From Fibrobacter sp. (GTDB lineage Bacteria > Fibrobacterota > Fibrobacteria > Fibrobacterales > Fibrobacteraceae), in assembly GCA_024398965.1 (NCBI GenBank), contig JAKSIF010000003.1, positions 62,001 to 126,000 on the forward strand: a stretch of DNA of 64,000 bases. The letters are read 5' to 3'. Below are positions 22,311 through 31,055 of this stretch, piece by piece. The notes under the pieces are model-generated. The model had not been told where the DNA came from. It searched no databases and saw only the letters and a program-made list of their open reading frames with translations. The number at the start of each line of letters is the position of its first letter. Position 1 is the first letter of the stretch. A program made the position numbers and the translations under genes.

Positions 22311-22620
22311 GGGGGTAGCAGATCGAACTGCGAAGTCAGTTCGACAAAAATTTCCAATGCACGAAACGAAGTGAGTGCGTATGGGAATTTTTGAGCTTAG
22401 GCCCATAGGCCTAAGCCCGTAGGGTTCGAGTTGCTCGTCGAAGACGAGAAGCAACGAGAACAATCTGGCTACCCCGAGCCTTCATTCTGCAATCTGGCTA
22501 CCCCACGATTCGAAGAATCGTTAGTCAGATTGTAGGGCGAGTGAGTCACGGCGAAGCCGTACTGGCACACGAGTAATCTGGCTACCTCGAGTACGAAAGT
22601 GCGGTAGAGGGTTGCCCGTA
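22311..22620 (+). repeat. array of tRNA-Pro 3'-end fragments and GAA-loop hairpins
   Basis: After the tRNA-Pro terminator the sequence holds: an inverted degenerate T-arm/acceptor copy (GGGGTAGCAGATCGAACTG, about 22314), a direct T-arm start (GTCAGTTCGA, 22335), then three copies of the tRNA 3' end AATCTGGCTACC at 22462, 22491 and 22574, the first as AATCTGGCTACCCCGA. Between them are perfect hairpins with GAA loops: CTCGTC/GACGAG, ACGATTC/GAATCGT, ACGGC/GCCGT, plus a GCTTAGGCC hairpin at 22395-22416. No protein is encoded. Best read as scars of repeated insertions at the tRNA end or a repeat built from tRNA pieces. Confidence 0.6.
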
Positions 22621-22983
22621 GGTAATTTCGTCGTTTCTGAAATGGCTTTTTTTCAAAAATGTGTCACTAAACATTGCTAATGTAAATTTTAGTGACAAAA
22701 ATTTTGAATAAATTAACGAAAATTTGGTTCCAAAGTGTTCGAAATCGGGTGTTTTGTTGAATTCTGTTGATAAAAATATCTTAAAATGAATGTTTTTAGC
22801 TTATTATCCTACAAACAAACTAAAAATTATGCCACTAAATGAGAAAGTATATGAATATAGTGACACAAAAACCAAATTTTCCCTGTTTCTACATTCGTCA
22901 GTACCCTCTATGTATATTTTCGAAGCTGGTTTGAATCTTTGTGTTGGGAGGCTTTTTATATATATTTCCCTTCGAGGTATCAA
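22621..22983 (+). promoter_or_regulatory. AT-rich promoter region before the FMN dehydrogenase
   Basis: No convincing gene. It contains a perfect 10-base inverted repeat TGTCACTAAA / TTTAGTGACA (22662-22671 and 22688-22697), a related ATAGTGACAC at 22857, a GTTCGAAATCGGG block near 22737 like those before gdhA and pckG, and GAGG before the ATG at 22984. The inverted repeat is a candidate operator. Confidence 0.4.
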
Positions 22984-24030
22984 ATGACTTATCAAGAAGT
23001 TTTGGAAAACGCTAAGAAGAACATTGGCCCAAACTGCAAAGTTTGCCCCGTTTGTAACGGCTTGGCTTGCGGCAATACCATGCCGGGCCCTGGCTCCAAG
23101 GCTCCAGGCAACGGTGCCAATGACAACTTCAAGGCTTGGCGCAACATCAAGCTGAATGCGGATACCTTCGTGCCCAACACGCCTATCACCACGGACATTG
23201 AACTTCTGGGAATGAAACTTGCCATGCCGTTGATTACGGCTCCCATCGGCTCCATCGCCATGCAGTTTAATCCTACCGACGACGTGGCGGACTTTAACGA
23301 AAAGTGCATGGCCGCCTGCGAAACCCGCGGAATTTTCCACGCCTATGGCAATGGCCGCGACCAGCGTGTCTGGGATCGCGCCATCGAATCGGGCAAGGCT
23401 CACGGCAACTGCGGCATTCCCGTTTTCAATCCCGGCACCAACGAAGGTATCGAGAAGCTGATGGACCTGTACAAGGATTGCCTCCCGCAGGCTATGTGCG
23501 TTGTCGTAGATAGCGCAGGCCTTCCGCACTTAAAGACTTTCAACGGCAAGGGTGGCGGCACCAAGACCGTCGAAGACCTGCGCGAACTGAAGGCTTACGC
23601 AAAAGTGCCGTTTATTGTGAAGGGCATCATGAGCGCCCGCACCGCCCTGAAGGCTGTTGAAGCCGGTGCCGACGCCATCATCGTTTCCAATCACGGTGGC
23701 CGCGTTCTGTCTGATACTCCCGCCACTGCAGAAGTCCTGCCGGAAATCGTTGCTGCCGTCAAGGCTGCCAACGCCGCTGCCGGTGCAGTTCACCAGACCA
23801 AAATCCTCGTGGATGGCGGCATCCGCTCCGGCCTAGACGTATTCAAGGCTCTGGCTATGGGCGCTGACGCCTGCCTCATTTGCCGCCCTGTGCTGATTTC
23901 CTATTACGGCGGCGGTCAGGAAGGCATCGAAATTTACCTGGATAAAATCAAGGCGGAACTTGAAGATACCATGTACATGTGCGGTGCCCGCAAGATTGCT
24001 GATATTAACGAGACCATGATCCGTATGTAG
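22984..24030 (+). CDS. FMN-dependent alpha-hydroxy-acid dehydrogenase family protein
   Basis: 348 residues of the glycolate oxidase/lactate dehydrogenase TIM-barrel family. ATG at 22984 has GAGG 7 bases before it; the longer frame from 22939 adds non-family residues. FMN and substrate motifs: TAPIGS, VKGIMSARTALKAVEAGADAI, VSNHGGRVLSDTPA (catalytic His in SNHGGR) and LVDGGIRSGLDVFKALAMGAD. A Cys-rich N-terminus (CKVCPVCNGLAC) is seen in anaerobe members and may hold a metal or cluster. It probably oxidises a 2-hydroxy acid such as lactate; the substrate is not fixed by sequence. Confidence 0.87.
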   Translation: MTYQEVLENAKKNIGPNCKVCPVCNGLACGNTMPGPGSKAPGNGANDNFKAWRNIKLNADTFVPNTPITTDIELLGMKLAMPLITAPIGSIAMQFNPTDDVADFNEKCMAACETRGIFHAYGNGRDQRVWDRAIESGKAHGNCGIPVFNPGTNEGIEKLMDLYKDCLPQAMCVVVDSAGLPHLKTFNGKGGGTKTVEDLRELKAYAKVPFIVKGIMSARTALKAVEAGADAIIVSNHGGRVLSDTPATAEVLPEIVAAVKAANAAAGAVHQTKILVDGGIRSGLDVFKALAMGADACLICRPVLISYYGGGQEGIEIYLDKIKAELEDTMYMCGARKIADINETMIRM

Positions 24031-24087
24031 CTCGTCGCGGTTAATGTCGCGCGAAACCAGTCGCGAAATAATTAGATTGCTTAAAAT

Positions 24088-24114
24088 GAAAGCTCCCCAT
24101 AAGGGAGCTTTTTG
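24088..24114. terminator. intrinsic terminator
   Basis: AAAGCTCCC / GGGAGCTTTTT hairpin between the convergent dehydrogenase and TfoX-like genes. Confidence 0.85.
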
Positions 24115-24447
24115 CTATTTGCGATTGGCGGAAGCTTTCGTTTTCTTCTTGGGTTTCGGCAAGACTTCCACAAGCTTTCGCACGACGTCCTTGGCGTGGG
24201 ACTGATGTTCCATTTCGAGGATGTAATGTTCCTTGGCTCCCTCGTAAGGAAATCCGCATTCGGCCTCTTCCATCAAGTCTTCTAGTTCAGGCAATTTTTT
24301 TACGTAGGCCATGTCGTCGCAGGCGATGATGACGGGCTTTTCGTCCACGTAAATCATCCAGTCGCCAAACATCTTCTTGGCGCGCACGTTGCCAACGTCA
24401 TTCAGGACATCTTTGATAAAGTCTATGAATTCGGAACTGCAGGACAT
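24115..24447 (-). CDS. TfoX N-terminal-domain protein
   Basis: 110 residues matching the TfoX_N fold (RAKKMFGDWMIYVDEKPVIIACDD, FPYEGAKEHYILEME). In Proteobacteria TfoX regulates competence, but stand-alone N-domains like this are widespread and of unknown role. A Lys-rich tail (PKPKKKTKA) suggests nucleic-acid contact. Confidence 0.8.
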   Translation of the reverse strand: MSCSSEFIDFIKDVLNDVGNVRAKKMFGDWMIYVDEKPVIIACDDMAYVKKLPELEDLMEEAECGFPYEGAKEHYILEMEHQSHAKDVVRKLVEVLPKPKKKTKASANRK

Positions 24448-24506
24448 TTGAACAAGTCAGGTTGTGGTCGTTAAATCGGCGTGGAACTTAAATGCATCGG
24501 ATTGCC

Positions 24507-25898
24507 TTACCCTTCGCATTCCGCATCTGCCTGCGGATTAACGAAGCGGGCGTTCCCGATGGTTCGTTCTGCGATCCACTGGCGGACGGCCCGTTCTGCT
24601 GCGGCGCCAAGAATTTCCTTCTTGTTTTTCTTCTTCAGGCCTTCGTGATGGGGGAGGAGGCCAAAGTTGAAATTCATGGGCTGGAAGTCTTCGTTTTCTT
24701 CCACCAGGCGGTTCATCAGGGCGCCGATGCAGCTTTCGTCGGGCAGCGGATCTGCGTGACCGTGCAACAGCGTTTGGGCCATGTTCCATGCGGAATACCA
24801 GCCGGTGGCCACCGCTTCGGTGTAGCCTTCGGAACCGGTAATCTGGCCTGCGAACCAGATGGGCGGCAAGTCCTTGGCGCATTCCAGATCCGGGCGCAGG
24901 CGCAAAGTTTTGTCCAGGAACTTGGGGGAATCGATGAAGGTGTTGCGGTGCATGCAGCCCAGGCGCGCAAAGTTTGCGTTCTTCAGGGCCGGCACCATGG
25001 TGAAGATTTCCTTCTGGGTTCCCCACTTGAGGCGTGTCTGGAAACCAACCATGTTGTACAAAGTCTTCTGCTTGTTTTCGGCGCGAAGCTGAATTACGGC
25101 GTACCAAAGCTTACCGTTATTGCCAAGACCCAGACCGATGGGGCGCATGGGGCCGTGACGCAAAGTTTCGTAACCGCGACGGGCCAGTTCTTCGACAGGC
25201 AGGCAGCCTTCGAACAGTTCGTGCTTTTCGTAGGGGCGGGGCTCCACGGATTCTGCGTCCACCAGGGCGGCCACGAACTTCTCGTAGGTTTCGCGGTCCA
25301 GGGGGCAGTTGATAAAGTCTGCGGTTTCGCCCTTTTCCCAACGGTTCATATAGAAGGCGTGGTCAAAGTCGATGGAGTCCGTTTCCACCACAGGAGCGAT
25401 GGCGTCGTAAAAATGCAGGCGGTCGCTGCCCAGTCGCTTGAAGATGTCGTCGGCCAGAGTGTCGCTGGCTAAGGGACCTGCGGCCACCAGCGTGGGGCAG
25501 TCTCCGGCGAGACTGGTCACTTCTTCGCGATGTAGCGTAATGTTGGGGCAGGCGTTAATGCGGGCCTCTACCAGGTCGCTGAAAATATCGCGGTTCACCG
25601 TCAGGGAATCCCCAGCGGGCACGGCGGCTTCTGCGGCACATTCCATGAGGAAACTTCCAAGCATTCTCAGTTCCTGCTTCAAGAGTCCGTGTGCGCTTGT
25701 AACCCCAAGAGCCTTGAAGCTATTGGAGCAGACCAGCTGAGCCAAGTGGCCGTCACGATGGGCGGGGGTAGGCTTTACCGGGCGCATTTCATAAAGGTGA
25801 ACGTCAAAACCGCGGCTTGCCAACTGCAATGCTGCTTCACAACCGGCGAGACCGCCACCAATCACACGAACTTTCTGTGCAGAAACATTTTGAGTCAT
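24507..25898 (-). CDS. trmFO: folate-dependent tRNA (uracil-5-)-methyltransferase
   Basis: 463 residues. FAD motif VRVIGGGLAGCEAALQLA at the N-terminus, YEMRP, LAQLVCSNSFK and MGFQT-type substrate segments identify TrmFO (GidA-like), which makes m5U54 in the tRNA T loop using methylene-THF and FADH2. Length is typical. It is separated from the next upstream gene by a hairpin at 25922. Confidence 0.96.
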   Translation of the reverse strand: MTQNVSAQKVRVIGGGLAGCEAALQLASRGFDVHLYEMRPVKPTPAHRDGHLAQLVCSNSFKALGVTSAHGLLKQELRMLGSFLMECAAEAAVPAGDSLTVNRDIFSDLVEARINACPNITLHREEVTSLAGDCPTLVAAGPLASDTLADDIFKRLGSDRLHFYDAIAPVVETDSIDFDHAFYMNRWEKGETADFINCPLDRETYEKFVAALVDAESVEPRPYEKHELFEGCLPVEELARRGYETLRHGPMRPIGLGLGNNGKLWYAVIQLRAENKQKTLYNMVGFQTRLKWGTQKEIFTMVPALKNANFARLGCMHRNTFIDSPKFLDKTLRLRPDLECAKDLPPIWFAGQITGSEGYTEAVATGWYSAWNMAQTLLHGHADPLPDESCIGALMNRLVEENEDFQPMNFNFGLLPHHEGLKKKNKKEILGAAAERAVRQWIAERTIGNARFVNPQADAECEG

Positions 25899-25921
25899 GT
25901 ACGCAAATTTAGAAAAACGAA

Positions 25922-25947
25922 AAATCGCGACCGGAGGGCCGCGACTT
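25922..25947 (-). terminator. hairpin terminator
   Basis: AAATCGCGACC / GGCCGCGACTTT inverted repeat after the 151-residue hypothetical gene; read leftward it ends in T-rich sequence. Confidence 0.7.
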
Positions 25948-25975
25948 TCTAAACCTTTATCCTTTAGGCTTTAAC

Positions 25976-26431
25976 CTAGTTAACAATCATTTTCTTGTAG
26001 GTCTTTGCGTTTCCGATCCAGAGCTTTACAAGAAGTTCTTCCAAGGATGCGGACGTTACACAGTCCGGATCTGCATCCTGGATTTCGTCGGAAATCATGT
26101 TGGCCTGAGTCAGGTTCAGCATGCCGTAGTAAAGGGCTTCCAGCAACTGAGACAGAAATTCCGGAGAAACCCTGGCTACAGACTCCATGTCGTTCAAGGG
26201 AGGAAGCTGGGTCACATCGGGCTGGAACTGGTCAAGGTTATCCATGGTCCACATGTCTGCAGCCTTACCCATGTCGGGGGTGAGGGCAATGCCCTTGAGG
26301 TTGGAGCGGTATTCGTTCCATTCCTGGGCTGTCGTCTTGCCGGCCTTACGGATCTTCTTCAAGAAAGAGAGGACTGCGTAGTACAATTCCTTTTCTTTCT
26401 GGTTGATTTCCTTTTGGGAAGCTTGAATCAT
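25976..26431 (-). CDS. hypothetical protein
   Basis: 151 residues, mostly helical, acidic in the C-terminal half, with no signal peptide or membrane helix. N-terminal segment QKEKELYYAVLSFLKKIRKAG and the run SPEFLSQLLEALYYGMLNLTQ are amphipathic. No family is recognised. It is real by codon use and by a GATTCATGATT start without overlap to neighbours. Confidence 0.65.
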   Translation of the reverse strand: MIQASQKEINQKEKELYYAVLSFLKKIRKAGKTTAQEWNEYRSNLKGIALTPDMGKAADMWTMDNLDQFQPDVTQLPPLNDMESVARVSPEFLSQLLEALYYGMLNLTQANMISDEIQDADPDCVTSASLEELLVKLWIGNAKTYKKMIVN

Positions 26432-26545
26432 GGATACCTATAAAAAACTCGAAAGAGCCGCGACTGCCTTTCCGTGAAGGTTAGGACAGCCGCAGCTGTT
26501 TATGGTTGTCGCCTAGGCGACATTTTTCTTAGTGGCGGAACGGTA

Positions 26546-27607
26546 TTAGTGACGGAAGTGACGCATACCGGTGAAGACCATTGCCACGCCAAGCTTGTTG
26601 CAAGCTTCGATGGAAAGGTCGTCCTTCTTGGAGCCACCCGGCTGCACGATGTACTGGACGCCGGCTGCTGCTGCAGCTTCGACGTTATCCGGGAACGGGA
26701 AGAATGCGTCGGAACCCATAACGACTTCGCTGAACACCTTGGCTTCGAGAGCCTTGAGGCCAGCCTTGTCGATGCACTTGCCCTTTTCGTTGAAGAACTT
26801 CTGGGCAGCCTTCATGCGGGCGACGTTGTCGCGAACGCGGGGCTGGCAGAGGCGGAGGTTAGAGTCGATGCGGTTGGGCTGGCCGGGGCCAAGACCCAGA
26901 ACCTGGAAGTAGCCGCGGGCATATTCGTAACCCATGACGATGGCGTTGGACTTGGTGTGCTTGGTAACGATCCAGGTGAAGCGGGCCAGGGCTTCCTTGT
27001 TCTTTGCGAACTTCTTCTTGGTGACGCATTCGAACTTTTCGTAAACGTCAACGTCGCGGTCCTGAACCAGCATACCGCCGATCACGTGCTTGTAGACCTT
27101 CATCTTGGTGGCCTTCTTGATTTCGCCAACTTCAAGGAGACGAATGTCCTTGGACTTGTTCTTGAGGAATTCAAGAGCGTCGGCTTCGAAAGCCGGAGCA
27201 AGGAGGATTTCAACGAACTTGCCCTTCAGGAATTCTGCAGTCTTCAGGTCGACCTTCTTGGTCACTGCGATAACAGAACCGAAAGCGGACACCGGGTCAC
27301 CTTCCCATGCTGCTTCCATGGCAGTGCGGAGGGTCTTACCAGTTGCGAGACCACAGGGGTTCATGTGCTTCACGATGACAACTGCATTTTCACCAGCGAA
27401 TTCGCGAGCCATTTCGAGAGCTGCGTCGGCGTCAACAATGTTGTTGTAGGAGAGTTCCTTGCCGTGGAGCTGCTTTGCGGTAGCGAGGCTTGCTTCAGTG
27501 CAAGTGGGATCGCGGTAGAAAACAGCTGCCTGGTGAGAGTTTTCACCGTAGCGCATGGGCTGCGGGTCAACGAACTTAAGCTTCAATTCTTTAGGTTCTT
27601 TAGCCAT
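26546..27607 (-). CDS. AICAR transformylase (PurH C-terminal domain only)
   Basis: 353 residues corresponding to the formyltransferase half of PurH, which formylates AICAR with 10-formyl-THF in purine synthesis. The catalytic Lys-His lies in VKHMNPCGLATG; RYGENSHQAA, DPVSAFGSVIA and FPDNVEAAAAAGVQYIVQPGGS are diagnostic. The N-terminal IMP cyclohydrolase (MGS-like) domain of the usual 520-residue PurH is absent and no frame for it lies upstream, so cyclisation must be done by another protein. GAGGATAAT precedes ATG. Confidence 0.93.
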   Translation of the reverse strand: MAKEPKELKLKFVDPQPMRYGENSHQAAVFYRDPTCTEASLATAKQLHGKELSYNNIVDADAALEMAREFAGENAVVIVKHMNPCGLATGKTLRTAMEAAWEGDPVSAFGSVIAVTKKVDLKTAEFLKGKFVEILLAPAFEADALEFLKNKSKDIRLLEVGEIKKATKMKVYKHVIGGMLVQDRDVDVYEKFECVTKKKFAKNKEALARFTWIVTKHTKSNAIVMGYEYARGYFQVLGLGPGQPNRIDSNLRLCQPRVRDNVARMKAAQKFFNEKGKCIDKAGLKALEAKVFSEVVMGSDAFFPFPDNVEAAAAAGVQYIVQPGGSKKDDLSIEACNKLGVAMVFTGMRHFRH

Positions 27608-27673
27608 ATTATCCTCTTTGGGTTTATGTTATAAATCTAGTTAAAAAATCAGCCTTGTTATGGAGAATTTCTT

Positions 27674-28327
27674 TTAAACACCACGTTCATTTGGATCCCA
27701 GATGACCTTGTGGAGCTGGACCTGGAATCGAACCTGGTTCTTTCGCATGACCTGGTTAGAAAGAATCCAGTTCACCATGTCCTGGTAGGGAAGTGTTCCG
27801 AATACAGGGGAGACGTAGAATGTTGGATGGCAAATGTTTTCCAAAGACTCCACGATTCTTGCCGCATCCTCGAGATCCTTGACGGAACCTACTACGAACT
27901 TGACCACGTCCCGGCTATCCAGGTTGCGGAAGTTGTCCAGCTTCATCTTGCCTTGCATGTTGCTGCTGGAACATTTCCAGTCCATGGTCACAAAGACATT
28001 CTTGAAACCAAGAGGCTTCGGCATGGTCCCGTTGGTCTCGATGTTGATATCGAAACCGTTGTCATCCAGAACCTGAAGCAGAGTCTGCACGTCCTGATGA
28101 ATCAAGGGCTCGCCACCGGTCAGAGTGACATTCTTGCAGTCAAATGATTTTACTTTGTCTACAATCTGGCCGACATTCATTTCCGTAAAGTCGGAACCTT
28201 CCACGGCGTACATGGAGTCGCAGTAACTGCATCGCAGGTTGCAGCCGTGGAGACGGATAAAGACCGCGGGGGCTCCAGTACGGATGCCTTCGCCATCGAT
28301 GCTGAAAAATATTTCGGAAACTTTCAT
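27674..28327 (-). CDS. queE: host 7-carboxy-7-deazaguanine synthase
   Basis: 217 residues, radical SAM protein of queuosine synthesis, making 7-carboxy-7-deazaguanine from CPH4. The cluster motif C29-x3-C33-x2-C36 (CNLRCSYC) follows the short QueE N-terminus (IFFSIDGEGIRTGAP), and TLTGGEPL is present. ATG at 28327 fits the family; the longer frame to 28420 runs into queD. It starts 8 bases after queD ends. It differs strongly from the phage QueE at 52861. Confidence 0.93.
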   Translation of the reverse strand: MKVSEIFFSIDGEGIRTGAPAVFIRLHGCNLRCSYCDSMYAVEGSDFTEMNVGQIVDKVKSFDCKNVTLTGGEPLIHQDVQTLLQVLDDNGFDINIETNGTMPKPLGFKNVFVTMDWKCSSSNMQGKMKLDNFRNLDSRDVVKFVVGSVKDLEDAARIVESLENICHPTFYVSPVFGTLPYQDMVNWILSNQVMRKNQVRFQVQLHKVIWDPNERGV

Positions 28328-28335
28328 GAGCTGGC

Positions 28336-28668
28336 CTAGTCTGCTTCGTATTCCGCGATATTGCCTTCGCTTTCCTGGACCACTACCCGGTAGCAGTTCG
28401 GAATCTGGTCGCAAATCCACTTGGCCATGTTCTCGGCGGTAGGATTGAAATCCACAATGTCGTTAAGCAGCTTGTGGTCCAGCTTGTCCTTGATTGTTTT
28501 CTTTACGTGGGAAAAGTCGATGACCATTCCCTGGGCGTTCAGCTCCTTGGACTTGCAATGGACCGTGATGATCCAGTTGTGCCCGTGGATTCCTGTGCAC
28601 TTGCTGTCATAGGGGAGGTCCAGACGGTGTGCCCCGGAGATTTCGAATCGCTTAGATATCTTGTACAT
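28336..28668 (-). CDS. queD: host 6-carboxytetrahydropterin synthase
   Basis: 110 residues, converts dihydroneopterin triphosphate to CPH4. Zinc ligands H14, H28, H30 (GIHGHNW) and nucleophile C24 are visible, as are LDHKLLND and the Glu in QESEGN. It is followed by queE in one operon. The phage QueD at 52520 is about three-quarters identical by eye. Confidence 0.95.
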   Translation of the reverse strand: MYKISKRFEISGAHRLDLPYDSKCTGIHGHNWIITVHCKSKELNAQGMVIDFSHVKKTIKDKLDHKLLNDIVDFNPTAENMAKWICDQIPNCYRVVVQESEGNIAEYEAD

Positions 28669-28729
28669 GTCTACCTAGTTTTGTTTTACGACAGGATGGC
28701 ATTGCGAACTGTCGCGGCTCTACGCCTTG

Positions 28730-29536
28730 TTAAGTTTCAGAAGGAGCGTCGTTGAATTCCTGTACCTGTGGAGGCAAGTTGTCCAGCGGGTCTTCCGGGT
28801 CTACAACCAGGTTGTAGTAAACGTTGTTCTGCAGCTCGTCTTCGATGTAGAAGAGCGTTCCGCCCATGGCGCTGCCACAGCCGGCGCATGCTCCCTGGAA
28901 GCGAATCTTCAGGTGGTTGTCTTCTGTCAGGTCCAGGATTTCCAGGTCTCCGCCGTCGCCCTGCAGGGTTCCGCGGACAGACTTGTGGAGCCATTCCTCG
29001 ATCTTCTCGATCTTCTGCACCTTGGTGAGTGCGTTCCATTCAGCGTCAGCCTCGGCTCGGCCTTCTGCAGTCTGGGTGCGGTACTTGATGCGTTCCATCT
29101 TCTCGCGGACGATGATTGCGGTTGCCTTCTTCTCGGGATATTCCTCCAGGACCTTGGCAATGAGCTTGTTCATCTGGCCGATTTCTGCGGCGTCTGCGGG
29201 AATGGCACGAACCTCGGGAATATCTCGCAGTTCTTCTTCAATGGATTCTGCCGTAATCTTGCAGGCTTCGTCCACAGTTACCATCTGGATCTTCTTGCAG
29301 AAGGTATCGGCGAGGGCGGTAAACACCGGGCCGCCGTAGGTAAAGAAACGGGTTTCCAGAATCTTGTCGCAGTCCGGGTCGATCATCAGGTAGACTTTGA
29401 GACTAGCTTCCTTCACATCCACCAGGGCGAGGCCCTTTTCATCTGCTTCAATCTGGAAAATTGCCCCACGATACTTGGGGGACTTAGCAATATCTTGCAC
29501 CTTCTGGGAAAGTGTGCTTGTTACATCTTCACTCAT
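28730..29536 (-). CDS. NifU-like Fe-S assembly protein
   Basis: 268 residues from ATG at 29536 (MSEDVTST); the longer frame adds a basic stretch without homology. The N-terminal part resembles IscU (YRGAIFQIEADEKG ... FFTYGGPVFTALADTFC), but two scaffold Cys positions are Gly or absent. The middle is helical. The C-terminal NifU domain is intact with GACAGCG (CxxC) after GGDLEILDL. It probably carries or transfers Fe-S clusters rather than building them with IscS. It lies upstream of queD, whose partner QueE needs an Fe-S cluster. Confidence 0.75.
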   Translation of the reverse strand: MSEDVTSTLSQKVQDIAKSPKYRGAIFQIEADEKGLALVDVKEASLKVYLMIDPDCDKILETRFFTYGGPVFTALADTFCKKIQMVTVDEACKITAESIEEELRDIPEVRAIPADAAEIGQMNKLIAKVLEEYPEKKATAIIVREKMERIKYRTQTAEGRAEADAEWNALTKVQKIEKIEEWLHKSVRGTLQGDGGDLEILDLTEDNHLKIRFQGACAGCGSAMGGTLFYIEDELQNNVYYNLVVDPEDPLDNLPPQVQEFNDAPSET

Positions 29537-29672
29537 ACGCTGAAAAGTTAGAAATTTTTCTTTAGAGAAATCCTTTCGCCTCTTGTCTGTAGGCTCGAAG
29601 AACCGTTCTTTTTTCTTTTTATGGAGCCCACGCGGGGGTAGCTCTCGCAGCTCCGGCTGCAGCAATTAAACG

Positions 29673-29704
29673 AATAAAGCCCCGCTTTCGCGAGGCTTTA
29701 TTTA
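29673..29704. terminator. bidirectional intrinsic terminator
   Basis: AATAAAGCC-CGC / GCG-GGCTTTATT hairpin with TTTC loop, between glgC and the NifU-like gene. Confidence 0.85.
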
Positions 29705-29721
29705 ATCTTTAACTTAGGCGC

Positions 29722-29804
29722 TTTAGGCCTGGCGTTCTACGAACGCAGGCCTCTGCGGCTCGGAAATGAGAGCAAATAAATTTGCTCTCGCTTCACTCGC
29801 CTTG
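29722..29804 (-). repeat. two-hairpin 3' element, copy 3 (after glgC)
   Basis: Read on the minus strand directly after the glgC stop: AAGGCGAGTGAAGCGA, hairpin GAGAGCAAAT / ATTTGCTCTC, then ATTTCCGAGCCG, hairpin GCGTT-CGTAG-AACGC (29732-29746), then CCAGGCCTAAA. It aligns over its whole length with the element after pckG. Confidence 0.75.
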
Positions 29805-31055
29805 TTAGGCCTTGATAATTGTGTCCTTAGCCAGCACGACGATGCCGGATTCGGTAACATGGAACAGCTTCTTGTCGCGTTCCAGGTCGTAACCGATTTC
29901 GAAGCCGGCCGGAATATGCAGGCCCTTTTCGATGATGGCTCTACGGACCTTGGCGCCCGGGCCGATAGTCACGTTGGGGAAAAGGATAGATTCTTCAACC
30001 ATGGCGTCCTTCTGGATGGTAACACCCGGAGAAAGGATGCTCTTGACTACGGTACCGCCACCGATAACGCAACCAGCGGACACGATGGAGTCGATAGCTG
30101 CACCCTGATGGGCTTCATTGTCTCCGGCAAAGAAACGTGCAGGAGGCTGGTTCCAGTTGAAGGTGCGGATGGGCCAGTAATTGTTGTAAAGGTCGAAGGG
30201 CGGATTTTCGGAGCAAAGGTCCATGTTTGCTTCGTAGAAGGCGTCGAGGGTACCTACGTCGCGCCAGTAGCCCTTGGTGCTAGCCTGTTCGCCACGGACG
30301 ATGTTGGTGTTAAAGTCGTAGACGTACACCGGATAGTCGTGGTACAGTGCCGGAATAATATGCTTACCGAAGTCGGTTGCGCCGCTTTCTGCGCCCTTCA
30401 TCAGTTCGCGAACCAGGAACTTGCTGGTAAAGAGGTAGTTGCCCATGGAGGCGAGGCACCAGCCCGGACGACCCGGCATTTCCTTCGGGTTCTTGGGCTT
30501 TTCTTCGAAGCCGATCATGCGGTTGTCCTGGTCCACTTCGATAATGCCGAATTCGCTTGCTTCCTTTACCGGCACGGGGATTGCTGCAATGGTGAGCAAT
30601 GCGGCGCGGGAGAGGTGGAAGTCGATCATCTGGTTGATGTCCATCTTGTAGATATGGTCACCACCGAAGATTGCCACCAGGTCCGGACGTTCGTCGGTAA
30701 TCAGGTTGATGTTCTGGAAAATGGCGTCGGCAGTACCGCGATACCATTCGTCGCCAGTACGCATCTGTGCGGGAACCAGGTCAACATACTGGTCCAGGCT
30801 TGCGTTAAGGTTCCAGGCTGCGGAAATATGCTTGTTTAGGGAATCGGACTTGAACTGGGTCAACACCTTGATCTTGAAGATGCCGGAGTTGATGAAATTG
30901 TTCAGAACAAAGTCAATGATGCGGTAAGTGCCGCCAAAATGGACTGCGGGCTTTGCACGGTCGCGGGTGAGGGGCTGCAGACGGCTGCCCTGGCCACCGG
31001 CCATGATCATGCACAAAATGTTTTTCTGGTGCTCTCTGGAGTAGGACCAACTCAT
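29805..31055 (-). CDS. glgC: glucose-1-phosphate adenylyltransferase
   Basis: 416 residues. Nucleotide-binding GGQGSRLQPLT with AKPAVHFGGTYRIIDF near the N-terminus, GDHIYKMD in the catalytic domain, and a left-handed beta-helix C-terminus (repeats such as GCVIGGGTVVKSILSPGVTI). It makes ADP-glucose for glycogen, which Fibrobacter stores heavily. No other glg genes adjoin it. A repeat element sits at its 3' end. Confidence 0.97.
   Translation of the reverse strand: MSWSYSREHQKNILCMIMAGGQGSRLQPLTRDRAKPAVHFGGTYRIIDFVLNNFINSGIFKIKVLTQFKSDSLNKHISAAWNLNASLDQYVDLVPAQMRTGDEWYRGTADAIFQNINLITDERPDLVAIFGGDHIYKMDINQMIDFHLSRAALLTIAAIPVPVKEASEFGIIEVDQDNRMIGFEEKPKNPKEMPGRPGWCLASMGNYLFTSKFLVRELMKGAESGATDFGKHIIPALYHDYPVYVYDFNTNIVRGEQASTKGYWRDVGTLDAFYEANMDLCSENPPFDLYNNYWPIRTFNWNQPPARFFAGDNEAHQGAAIDSIVSAGCVIGGGTVVKSILSPGVTIQKDAMVEESILFPNVTIGPGAKVRRAIIEKGLHIPAGFEIGYDLERDKKLFHVTESGIVVLAKDTIIKA

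Noticed and set aside
22462-22590. Extra functional tRNA-Pro genes
   Set aside because: Only the 3' acceptor and T-arm pieces recur; no D arm or anticodon arm is present.
22790-22987. 65-residue frame before the FMN dehydrogenase
   Set aside because: AT-rich leader, no ribosome site, no motif; overlaps the real start at 22984.
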